A stretch of 64,000 nt of DNA from Niveispirillum sp048066115 (GTDB lineage Bacteria; Pseudomonadota; Alphaproteobacteria; Azospirillales; Azospirillaceae): assembly GCF_048066115.1 (NCBI RefSeq), contig NZ_JBLTYX010000008.1, positions 199,771-263,770 of the forward strand, written 5' to 3'. This document shows, piece after piece, positions 9,224 through 16,381 of this stretch. Numbering within the stretch: position 1 is the first letter of the stretch; each line of letters begins with the position of its first letter. The notes beneath the pieces were generated by a model. That model saw only the letters and a program-made list of their open reading frames with translations, had not been told where the DNA came from and made no database searches. A program made the position numbers and the translations under genes.

Positions 9224-9344
9224 CGTCATCCCGGCGAAAGCCGGGACCCAGGGGCCACAGGATCAGACCTCTACGCTGCTTCGATCAAAGCTGCTGACAG
9301 GTCGGGCGTTTGGCCCTTGGGTCCCGGCTTTCGCCGGGATGACG
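9224..9344. repeat. 121-bp palindrome-bounded intergenic element, copy 1
   Basis: Ends are inverted repeats of about 26 bp beginning CGTCATCCCGGC. About 65 bp between them is well conserved with the copy at 16233, including GGGGCCACAGGATCA. No reading frame is inside. It resembles a non-autonomous palindromic repeat (REP or MITE-like). Confidence 0.75.
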
Positions 9345-9492
9345 TTGAAAAATAACCGGCCGAATATATGGCCGGCACATTCTTCGGGAGCCTCGCAGAC
9401 AATCAAAGCCGGCGGGAAGGCGACAGGATGATCGCCGCCGCCGCGAAATCCCCGGGAGGGACGACGCCCGTCATCTGACGAGGAGATTGATT

Positions 9493-10290
9493 ATGCGGGG
9501 CTTTCGCCTCCATTTCCTGCTGGCCGCACTATCGGCCGGCACCTTTCTGCATGCCGAAACGGCGCACGGACATGAATGGTCCGGCAGCCTTGTCGCCGGC
9601 ATCGGCGCCCGGCCCGACTATATGGGGTCGGACGATTTCGAACTGACCCCCTATGTCGCCGGCAACCTGTCCTACGGCCCCTATTTCCTGGAGGCCCAGG
9701 GGCAGGAGGTACGGTTGGGCTGGGAACTGACGCCGGGCCTGTCGTTCGGGCCGATGATGGATATCGGCAATGGCCGCGACAAGGGCGTGAAAAGCGACCG
9801 GGTCGGCCGCCTGCCCAAGATCGATGACGCGTTCGAGGCGGGTGGCTTTGTGAGCTATTCCTGGCAGGGCGTTCTCGACCGGCGGGACAGTTTCACCCTG
9901 GAGGCCACATACCTGACGGATGTGTCCAATGAGCATGATGGCGCCATCGGCTCCGTCGGCTTGTCCTATGGCCGCCAGTTGGGTGACCGCTGGTCGGTGG
10001 GCGGCGGTATCCGTCTGACCTATGTCGATGACAAATATGCCCAGGCCTATTTCGGCATCGACGCCGCCGGTGCGGCGGCCAGCGGCCTGCCGGTCTACAA
10101 TGCCGGCGGTGGCATCCGCGACATCGGCATCAGCGCCAAGGTCGGATATGCCCTGGACGAGAACTGGAGCCTGCAACTGCTCGGCAACTACAAGCAACTG
10201 ACGGGCGATTTCAAGGACAGCCCCGTCGTTGACCTGGAAGGCAGCGCCAGCCAGTTCTCGGGGGCTGTGGCAATCGGGTATCGGTTCTAG
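9493..10290 (+). CDS. MipA/OmpV-family outer-membrane protein
   Basis: A 265-residue outer-membrane beta-barrel protein of the MipA/OmpV family (scaffold or porin-like proteins). The start at ATG 9493 has AGGAG 7 nt upstream and yields a signal peptide cleaved near HAETAHGHE. Typical features are GIGARPDYMGSDDFELTP near the mature N-terminus, alternating amphipathic strands, and the C-terminal sequence SGAVAIGYRF ending in phenylalanine, the barrel assembly signal. It stands alone between two palindromic elements, so it is probably transcribed separately. A role in uptake or efflux of the neighbouring substrate is possible but unproven. Confidence 0.85.
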   Translation: MRGFRLHFLLAALSAGTFLHAETAHGHEWSGSLVAGIGARPDYMGSDDFELTPYVAGNLSYGPYFLEAQGQEVRLGWELTPGLSFGPMMDIGNGRDKGVKSDRVGRLPKIDDAFEAGGFVSYSWQGVLDRRDSFTLEATYLTDVSNEHDGAIGSVGLSYGRQLGDRWSVGGGIRLTYVDDKYAQAYFGIDAAGAAASGLPVYNAGGGIRDIGISAKVGYALDENWSLQLLGNYKQLTGDFKDSPVVDLEGSASQFSGAVAIGYRF

Positions 10291-10293
10291 TCA

Positions 10294-10386
10294 CCGTAGG
10301 TCAGGTCGAGGGCGCAAGCCCGAGCCCAGACATTCAATGGCACCGTCGCTTGTCAGGGCTCGCCTATGGCTCGACCTGACCTACGG
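10294..10386. repeat. 93-bp element with 17-bp inverted ends
   Basis: CCGTAGGTCAGGTCGAG (10294-10310) is repeated in inverted orientation at 10370-10386. Between them are smaller inverted repeats around GGGCGCAAGCCC. It lies between convergent genes (MipA-like and GntR) and may serve as a bidirectional terminator. It belongs to a different family from the element at 9224. Confidence 0.65.
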
Positions 10387-10405
10387 GCCAAGCATCGGCT
10401 AAGGG

Positions 10406-11167
10406 TTACCGTGGGATCACGATGGCCTTCAGCCGGTGTTTGGTGGCCAGCACATGGGTCGACATCAGGCGCTGGGCCTCCTCGGCATCCTCGCGTTTGA
10501 ATGCTTCCATCGCTGCCTCATGCTCTGCCTGGCTTTCCATGATGTGGTCCGGCGGGGTGGGGGGGACTTGGCGGTAACGCGGCGGCACGCTGGCTGCGAT
10601 GCTGGGGCACAAGCGGGCGGCATCGCCCAGGATCGTATAGATCAGGGTCATCCGCACAGCATTGCGCAGCACCTCGTTGCGCGAGGCCACCAGGATGGAC
10701 CGGTGGAATTGCCGGTTCAACTCGTACCAGTCATATTCGACCTGTTCGGACCATTCGCCCTTGTCGAGGATGGCGCGGCCCTGTTCGACCAGGCTGGCCG
10801 ACTGGCGCAGGGCACCGGGTTCCCAGCCCAGATTGACCGCCGACCGGGCGGCGATGCCCTCCAGGGTGGCCCGTACCTCAAGGCTGTCGAACACGTCGCC
10901 GATGGTGACGGCGCGGACGGTATAGCCGCGATTGACGCTGTAATTCACCAGCCCCTCGGCCGACAGCACGGCCAGGGCACTACGGATCGGGGTGCGTGAC
11001 ACGTCCAGCAGGGTGGCCAACGCTTCCGCCCGCAACTTGCTGTCCGGCGCGATCTTACCCGTCACGATCATCTCGCGCAGGCGCATCAGCACCGTATGGG
11101 TGGCGGGTTCCGTCTGCTGGGGCTCCGCCAGCGCGTCGTCCCGTTCCGTGTCTTCCCCGTCCATCAT
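10406..11167 (-). CDS. GntR-family regulator with FCD domain
   Basis: A 253-residue transcription factor. The N-terminal winged helix (about 22-88) includes LRAEALATLLDVSRTPIRSAL, the classic GntR recognition region. The C-terminal all-helical FCD domain (about 100-240) carries candidate metal/ligand residues in ELNRQFHRSIL and in the histidine near AEHEAAMEAFKREDAEEA. FCD regulators usually respond to organic acids and bind TTG-N4-CAA-like palindromes. Matching sites precede this gene and occur at 3402 and 7429, so it is the prime candidate regulator of the acid-utilisation island. The ATG at 11167 is the natural start. Confidence 0.9.
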   Translation of the reverse strand: MMDGEDTERDDALAEPQQTEPATHTVLMRLREMIVTGKIAPDSKLRAEALATLLDVSRTPIRSALAVLSAEGLVNYSVNRGYTVRAVTIGDVFDSLEVRATLEGIAARSAVNLGWEPGALRQSASLVEQGRAILDKGEWSEQVEYDWYELNRQFHRSILVASRNEVLRNAVRMTLIYTILGDAARLCPSIAASVPPRYRQVPPTPPDHIMESQAEHEAAMEAFKREDAEEAQRLMSTHVLATKHRLKAIVIPR

Positions 11168-11246
11168 GTCCAGCCCCTTGGCGATGCCCCCTCCCGGCCG
11201 GTTCGTCCGGCGCGGGTTGGGGGGACTGTATCGTCTCCGGGACTGT

Positions 11247-11277
11247 TTGCATTCAAATAAAATGACAATTGATCCAA
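11247..11277 (-). promoter_or_regulatory. Candidate autoregulatory sites upstream of the GntR gene
   Basis: TTGCATTCAA (11247-11256) and TTGATCCAA (11269-11277) are two TTG-N3/4-CAA sites about two helical turns apart, 80-110 nt before the GntR ATG. The first differs by one base from the reverse complement of the TTGGATGCAA sites at 3402 and 7449. Confidence 0.4.
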
Positions 11278-11287
11278 AATGCCGCGC

Positions 11288-12343
11288 TTACGGCATGGCC
11301 ACCGCCGGTGTCGGGAAGATGTTTTCCCAGATGGGCACTGTCGGCACGGTTTCCGCTTCCAAGCCCCATTGCCGCTGGAACCACGTGGCGGCATGGCGCA
11401 CATGGTCGGCCACGTCGGGCCAGGCGGGGGTCCAGCCCAGATGTTCGCGCGCCATCGACGCGTCGGCGATCAGGATGGCGGGGTCACCCGGCCGGCGCGC
11501 CTCCTCGATGGCGCGGATGGGCAGGCCGGTCACCTCGCCCGTGGTTCGGATGATCTCCCGCACGGAGAAACCGCGGCCATTGCCCAGGTTCAGGCGGATA
11601 TTCCCGCCCCCGTCCAGCATCCGGCGCAGTGCCCGCACATGCGCATCGGCCAGGTCATGGACATGGACGTAATCGCGGATGCAGGTGCCGTCCGGCGTGG
11701 GATAGTCGGTACCGAAGATCCTGATATCCGGCCGCTGTCCCAATGCCGCCTGCAGCACCAGCGGGATCAGGTGGGTCTCCGGATCATGGCGTTCCCCCAG
11801 TTCCCCGTCCGGATCGGCGCCCGAGGCGTTGAAATAGCGCAATGCCGTGAAGCGCAGGCCGTTGGCGGCGGCCAGATCGGCCAGGATGGTCTCCGCCATC
11901 AGCTTGCTCTGCCCATAGGGGTTCACCGGCTGCCAGGGATGGCTCTCCTTGATCGGTTCCCCTCCGGCATTGCCATAGATGGCGGCGGTGGATGATAGGA
12001 TCAGCGTATCCACGTCCTCCCGCGCCATGGCCTCCGTCAGGGCCAAGGTCCCGGCGACATTGTTGCGGTAGAAGCGGCCGGGCGAGCGGACCGATTCGCC
12101 CGCCTCGATCAAGGCGGCGAAATGTAGGACTCCGACGGGTTTATGCCGCCGGAATACCCCGTCCAGGAACCCCGGTTCCTCCAGCGACCCCTTTTCCAGA
12201 GGCCCCCAGAGCACGGCTTCTGCCGACCCGTTGGACAGGTTGTCGACGGCGACAGGCAGGTAGCCGGCGCGCGACAACGCCTTGCAGGTATGGCTGCCAA
12301 TGAAGCCGGCACCGCCGGTGACGATGACGCGTTGTGCGACCAT
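11288..12343 (-). CDS. galE: UDP-glucose 4-epimerase
   Basis: A 351-residue cytoplasmic extended short-chain dehydrogenase that interconverts UDP-glucose and UDP-galactose, supplying precursor for the exopolysaccharide. It has the NAD-binding VTGGAGFIGSH (8-18), catalytic SST (117-119) and YGQSK with Tyr143 and Lys147. The start at ATG 12343 is supported by GGGAG about 8 nt upstream; the frame extends further upstream but without family similarity. It diverges from the polymerase-like gene; the shared 142-bp region contains a 7-4-7 direct repeat. About 15 C-terminal residues after the usual family end look non-conserved. Confidence 0.93.
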   Translation of the reverse strand: MVAQRVIVTGGAGFIGSHTCKALSRAGYLPVAVDNLSNGSAEAVLWGPLEKGSLEEPGFLDGVFRRHKPVGVLHFAALIEAGESVRSPGRFYRNNVAGTLALTEAMAREDVDTLILSSTAAIYGNAGGEPIKESHPWQPVNPYGQSKLMAETILADLAAANGLRFTALRYFNASGADPDGELGERHDPETHLIPLVLQAALGQRPDIRIFGTDYPTPDGTCIRDYVHVHDLADAHVRALRRMLDGGGNIRLNLGNGRGFSVREIIRTTGEVTGLPIRAIEEARRPGDPAILIADASMAREHLGWTPAWPDVADHVRHAATWFQRQWGLEAETVPTVPIWENIFPTPAVAMP

Positions 12344-12432
12344 GTGAAGGCTCCCTTCATCAGAATGTGAGGACCAACAGTCCCCTGATGAAGACACCGC
12401 AGCGCAGCAACCGGGCAAGTGACCAAGGGTGC

Positions 12433-12450
12433 GACCACACAAAGGTCACA
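12433..12450 (-). promoter_or_regulatory. 7-4-7 direct repeat in the galE/polymerase divergent promoter
   Basis: On the minus strand TGTGACC (12450-12444), TTTG, TGTGGTC (12439-12433). The first half is identical to both halves of the site at 18797. The 7-4-7 layout is typical of OmpR/PhoB-type regulators. It is about 90 nt upstream of galE. Confidence 0.35.
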
Positions 12451-12485
12451 AGCCGCATTGGTCGCCCGAGTGTTGTGATGCTGCC

Positions 12486-13892
12486 ATGAGCGACACGATT
12501 CTCCTTGCCGGCAGCGGCTATCAACGATCGAAGGTGCCTGTTCCCGTGACAGGCGCCAGCAATATCGACGTGCCCGGGCTGGCGGCGGTCTTCGCGTGCT
12601 GCGCCGCACTATACTTGGTCATCTATGCTCTGGAGGCGCCGGTCCGGTATGGGCTTTACCTGGCGGGCAAGGACAGTTTCATCCTGCTGCGCGATGGTCT
12701 GATGGCCGTGCCGCTGATCCTGCTCTGTGCGGCCCAGGCCAACCAGCTGCGCCTGCATCCGGCCTTCCTGGCCTTCGGCGTGGCCATGGCTTTCCACGGT
12801 CTGGTGCTGATGGGCACAGTGGGCAGCGTCACCGGGGCCGCCTATGGCGTGAAGGTGGTGATGAACCTGCTGTTCGGCTTCTTCGTGGCCGGCATGCTGA
12901 TCGCGCCGCAGGGGCGCATGCTGCGCCTGTTCGCCGTGCTGTGGGTGCTGATCATGATCGGCATCATCCTGGATAAATGGGGTTTGCCCTTTCCCTGGAC
13001 AGGCATGACCACCCAGGTCGGCGACCTGAATGTCGACGTGTCCAAGGATTGGCAGATCAGCGACCCGTTCGCGCGGCGCGTGGCCGGCTTCACCCGCAGT
13101 TCCATCGCCGTGGCCGCCATCCTGCCGTGCTTGGCCATCGTGCTGATGTGCCGGATGCGTAGCCTGCGCTGGCGCATGGCGCTAGCCCTGCCGTCGGTGA
13201 TCGGTGTGTTCCTGACCACGCAGAAGGGATCGCTGATCGCCTTCGTGCCCATCGCCTTCCTGCTCTGCCTGCCCTCGGTCCTGCGCCTGGGCTGGCTGCG
13301 CATCTGCTTCCTGGGCTTCCTGCTGCTGGCGGCGGGGCTGCCTTTGTTCACCCACGGGCTGCATCTGGACCATGGCGACGGCGTGTTCAGCATGGAATCC
13401 CTGTTCCTGCGCATCGCCTATACCTGGCCCGACGCCTGGGACTGGATCGCCCGCAACCAGATGCTGGTGTTCGGCGTCGGCCTGGGCGGCATCGGCGGGC
13501 CGCAGCGCCTCTATGCGCCCAGCGCCTTCAACCCCGCCGACAATATCGCCGTCCTGCTCTACGCCTATTTCGGCCTGTTCGCCGTGCTGTACGCGGCCAT
13601 GACCGCGTGGCTGGCCTTCAAGCCGGTCGCCAGCGGCAAGATCCGCCGTGCGGAGGCGTCGGTGGCCATCCTGGCGTTTGCCGCCGGCTATGGCGTGGTG
13701 CTGTCGGTGATCGAGGATCAGGCCGCCTGCCTGTTCCTGGGTGCCGCCGTCGGCACCCTTTGGCGCGAAACCATAATCACTCGGCCTGAAGAGCCGCAGG
13801 CCATCCCCAGCCAGATGGAGGTCCCGGATGACAGGGAACAGCAACAGCGCTCGGCGACCCGAAATCGTCAGCTTCGACCGGGCCGGATTTGA
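12486..13892 (+). CDS. O-antigen/EPS polymerase-like (Wzy) membrane protein
   Basis: A 468-residue polytopic inner-membrane protein with about 10-12 hydrophobic segments and a larger external loop (about 165-205 and 300-345), the layout of Wzy polymerases and O-antigen ligases. Such proteins join lipid-linked repeat units in the periplasm. Primary sequence is poorly conserved, so the assignment rests on topology and context. The start at ATG 12486 was taken because the upstream extension is Cys/His-rich and lacks hydrophobicity. Its last 65 nt overlap the next gene in another frame, and the soluble, charged tail (PDDREQQQRSATRNRQ) is encoded in that overlap. Confidence 0.75.
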   Translation: MSDTILLAGSGYQRSKVPVPVTGASNIDVPGLAAVFACCAALYLVIYALEAPVRYGLYLAGKDSFILLRDGLMAVPLILLCAAQANQLRLHPAFLAFGVAMAFHGLVLMGTVGSVTGAAYGVKVVMNLLFGFFVAGMLIAPQGRMLRLFAVLWVLIMIGIILDKWGLPFPWTGMTTQVGDLNVDVSKDWQISDPFARRVAGFTRSSIAVAAILPCLAIVLMCRMRSLRWRMALALPSVIGVFLTTQKGSLIAFVPIAFLLCLPSVLRLGWLRICFLGFLLLAAGLPLFTHGLHLDHGDGVFSMESLFLRIAYTWPDAWDWIARNQMLVFGVGLGGIGGPQRLYAPSAFNPADNIAVLLYAYFGLFAVLYAAMTAWLAFKPVASGKIRRAEASVAILAFAAGYGVVLSVIEDQAACLFLGAAVGTLWRETIITRPEEPQAIPSQMEVPDDREQQQRSATRNRQLRPGRI

Positions 13893-14448
13893 CGCCGCCT
13901 GTGCGCAGCTGATGCGGCAGGTGCTGGTGGATTTCAAACCCGACGCCCTGATCGGCATTCGCACCGGCGGGCTTTATGTGGCCGATGCCATGGCACGGTC
14001 GCTGGACAGCCCGCTGCCGGTGCTGTCCATCACCTGCCGGCGAGCCAGCACCGCCTACAAGGAACGGTCAAGCACCCTGAAGTCGCTGGTGACCAGCCTG
14101 CCGCGCCCCATCGTGGACAAGCTGCGTGTGCTGGAACATGTCATGCTGACCCGCCGGCCCCGCCCGGTGGCCGATCAGCCCTATCATTTCGATCCCGCTG
14201 AACTGGCGCTGCTCGATGATTGGCTTTCCCAGGCCGGTGACAGCCCGTCGCTGCTGGTGGTGGATGATGCCATCGATACCGGCGCCACCCTGTCGCATGT
14301 AATGGACATGCTGCAGCGTCAGGCACCGCAGCAGGCGCGGATCAAGTCGGCCGTCATCACCGTGACGACGCGCCAGCCCCTGATCCAGCCCTGGTACAGC
14401 CTTTATGACCGGCAGCTGTGCCGGTTCCCGTGGTCGCTCGATGCATAG
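13828..14448 (+). CDS. Phosphoribosyltransferase-like protein in the EPS operon
   Basis: A 206-residue cytoplasmic protein with a type I phosphoribosyltransferase fold. The PRPP-binding loop is seen in SLLVVDDAIDTGATLSHV (141-158), and an early IGIRTGGLYVADAMA (42-56) matches the first PRPP loop region. Hood and flexible-loop regions do not resemble known purine or pyrimidine salvage enzymes, so the acceptor is unknown. GGAGG precedes the ATG. It begins inside the polymerase gene and ends inside the HAD gene, so all are translationally linked. A role in making an unusual phosphosugar or nucleotide-linked precursor is inference. Confidence 0.75.
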   Translation: MTGNSNSARRPEIVSFDRAGFDAACAQLMRQVLVDFKPDALIGIRTGGLYVADAMARSLDSPLPVLSITCRRASTAYKERSSTLKSLVTSLPRPIVDKLRVLEHVMLTRRPRPVADQPYHFDPAELALLDDWLSQAGDSPSLLVVDDAIDTGATLSHVMDMLQRQAPQQARIKSAVITVTTRQPLIQPWYSLYDRQLCRFPWSLDA

Positions 14449-15151
14449 CGTCGTCATCCTGGACCTGGATGGAACGGTCCTCTCCGTGAACAGCTTCCGG
14501 CTGTGGGTGACCCAGATGCTGCGTGCCCATTACCCGCATCTGTCCCCGCACCGGAGGCTGGGTCTGGCCTTGCGCGCCGGCGGGGCGCTTGCGGCGCGCA
14601 AGGCCGGGCTGATCGACCATGAGACGCTGAAATGGCGCCTGCAGGGCATCTGGCAGCAGGCGACCGACGGTGATGGCGGGGCCAGTATGCAGGCGCTGAA
14701 CGATCGCCTGTACCGCCATGTCCGCCCGGAACTGGTGACCTTGCTGGAGGCGGTGGCCGATGGCCGTATCGATGCCGTCCTGGCCACGGCGGCGGTCGCC
14801 GATTATGCCGGCGACCTGGGCCGCCAGCTGGGCGTGCCGCATGTCCTGGCCACGCCGGCCCACCGTGCGCGCCATGTGCCCAGCAATGTCGGCACGCACA
14901 AGCGTGACGCGGTGCTGGACTTCCTGACGCGCCGCGGCTGGCAGCACCGGCCGCGCATCCTGTTCACCGACCATGAGGACGACCTGCCGCTGATCGAAGT
15001 GTGCGGCACCGTCTACTGGTTCGGGGAAGAACACGAACTTTTCGATCTGGCCGGGCGGTTTCCCGGCACGTTGCTGCGCCCGGGTTCACGGGGCAGCGAG
15101 ATCCTGCCGCCCGGCGGCGACGAATGGCAAGACAGGAGGCACCAATGCTGA
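14441..15151 (+). CDS. HAD-superfamily phosphatase-like protein
   Basis: A 236-residue HAD-superfamily hydrolase. Motif I is LDLDGT with Asp8 and Asp10, motif II appears as VLATAA near residue 110, and motif IV is the acidic FTDHEDDLPL near 178-187; a lysine in VGTHKRDAVL could supply motif III. These are the residues needed for phosphoryl transfer, so it is probably active. The ATG at 14441 overlaps the preceding stop by 8 nt. With the preceding phosphoribosyltransferase it may form a two-step module (transfer of a phosphoribosyl group, then dephosphorylation); this is a hypothesis. Confidence 0.8.
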   Translation: MHSVVILDLDGTVLSVNSFRLWVTQMLRAHYPHLSPHRRLGLALRAGGALAARKAGLIDHETLKWRLQGIWQQATDGDGGASMQALNDRLYRHVRPELVTLLEAVADGRIDAVLATAAVADYAGDLGRQLGVPHVLATPAHRARHVPSNVGTHKRDAVLDFLTRRGWQHRPRILFTDHEDDLPLIEVCGTVYWFGEEHELFDLAGRFPGTLLRPGSRGSEILPPGGDEWQDRRHQC

Positions 15152-16131
15152 TCAACATGTTCGACACCGCCATCGACAGCGACAACCTGGGTGACCAGTT
15201 CATCATGGATGCCGTCTGGCAGGAGGTGCGGGGCCTGTTCCCCGAGGCCGATTTCATCTCCACCCCCACCCACCGCCGTGCCTCGCTGACGGAGCTGCGG
15301 GAAGGACGCAAGGCCGACCTGTCCATCGTCGGTGGCACCAACATCCTGAAATCGCACATGCTGGTGCGCGGCAACTGGAAGATCACGCCGCTGGATTACC
15401 TGAACTGGCGCAATGTGGTGCTGATGGGCGTGGGCTGGCAGCAATATGGCCGGGCAGGGGCCGATGTCGCCACCCGCCTGTTCTTCAACAAGGTACTGTC
15501 CAAGACCCTGCTGCATTCGGTGCGCGACATGCACACCTATGAGCTGCTGCGCCCGCATGTGCCCAACATCGTCTATACGGCGTGCCCGACCATGTGGATG
15601 CTGGATCGCGCCCATTGCCAGACCGTGCCGGTGCGCAAGGCCCGCGACGCGGTCTTCGCCGTCACCTATTACCGGCCCGCCCCGGAACTGGACCTGAAGA
15701 TCTTCGAAATGCTGCGCCAGCAGTACCGCACCGTCTATTTCTGGCCGCAGCAGGAGGAAGACCTGCCCTATATGCAGGAAATTGGCGCCACCGGTTATGT
15801 GCCCATCGCGCCGGACGTGGCCGCCTATGACCGGCTGCTGGATATGGAGGATGTGGATTTCATCGGCGCCCGCCTGCATGGCGGCATCCGCGCTTTGCAG
15901 CGCCGCCGCCGCGCGTTGATCATCCCGGTCGACAACCGTGCCACGGAACTCAGCGTCTCCACGGGTCTTCCCGTCGCCTCGCGCACGGAACCCGACGCGA
16001 TCGACCATTGGATCAACAATCCGCGCCCCCTGTCCCTGACCCTGCCGTTGGAAGGCATCGTCGCCTGGATGGGCCAGTTCCGCCAGGACGCCGCTCTCGT
16101 CTCCCAACCGCTGGCGACAGCGGCGTCGTAA
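15145..16131 (+). CDS. Polysaccharide pyruvyl transferase family protein
   Basis: A 328-residue protein of the polysaccharide pyruvyl transferase family (CsaB/ExoV/GumL relatives), which adds ketal-linked pyruvate from phosphoenolpyruvate to sugars. The N-terminal DNLGDQFIMDAVWQEV (13-28) matches the family start, SIVGGTNILKS lies near 62-72, and the C-terminal block FIGARLHGGIRALQRRRRALIIPVD contains the conserved R-x-H-G. AGGAGG precedes the ATG at 15145, and the gene overlaps the HAD stop by 7 nt. A strong terminator follows, so it is the last gene of the operon. Pyruvate would make the EPS acidic. Confidence 0.85.
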   Translation: MLINMFDTAIDSDNLGDQFIMDAVWQEVRGLFPEADFISTPTHRRASLTELREGRKADLSIVGGTNILKSHMLVRGNWKITPLDYLNWRNVVLMGVGWQQYGRAGADVATRLFFNKVLSKTLLHSVRDMHTYELLRPHVPNIVYTACPTMWMLDRAHCQTVPVRKARDAVFAVTYYRPAPELDLKIFEMLRQQYRTVYFWPQQEEDLPYMQEIGATGYVPIAPDVAAYDRLLDMEDVDFIGARLHGGIRALQRRRRALIIPVDNRATELSVSTGLPVASRTEPDAIDHWINNPRPLSLTLPLEGIVAWMGQFRQDAALVSQPLATAAS

Positions 16132-16148
16132 CGCCCCAGGAAAGCAAG

Positions 16149-16184
16149 AACGCCAGCCGGTCCTTGGATCGGCTGGCGTTTTTT
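16149..16184 (+). terminator. Rho-independent terminator of the polymerase-pyruvyl transferase operon
   Basis: An 11-bp perfect stem (16149-16159 with 16170-16180) with a 10-nt loop is followed by a run of six T. It lies 18 nt after the pyruvyl transferase stop. Confidence 0.9.
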
Positions 16185-16232
16185 ATGTGCGCTGGTATCC
16201 GTATTCGTTTGGGGGAGAATCAACCACTTCTT

Positions 16233-16351
16233 GTCATCCCGGCGAAAGCCGGGACCCAGGGGCCACAGGATCAAACCTATACGCTTCCTTGATTGTAGCC
16301 GCCGAAAGGTCGGGCATTCGGCCCCTGGGTCCCGGCTTTCGCCGGGATGAC
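16233..16351. repeat. 119-bp palindrome-bounded intergenic element, copy 2
   Basis: It has the same inverted ends as the element at 9224 and a largely conserved interior (GGGGCCACAGGATCA near the left, GGTCGGGC near the right). It lies between convergent transcription units, just before the stop of the acyltransferase-glycosyltransferase gene. Confidence 0.75.
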
Positions 16352-16381
16352 GAGAAGGGAGAGCTACGATGGGCAGAGGGT

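Noticed and set aside
9224..16351. CRISPR array or insertion sequence at the palindromic repeats
   Set aside because: The copies are 7 kb apart, single, and contain no spacer-repeat periodicity or transposase frame.
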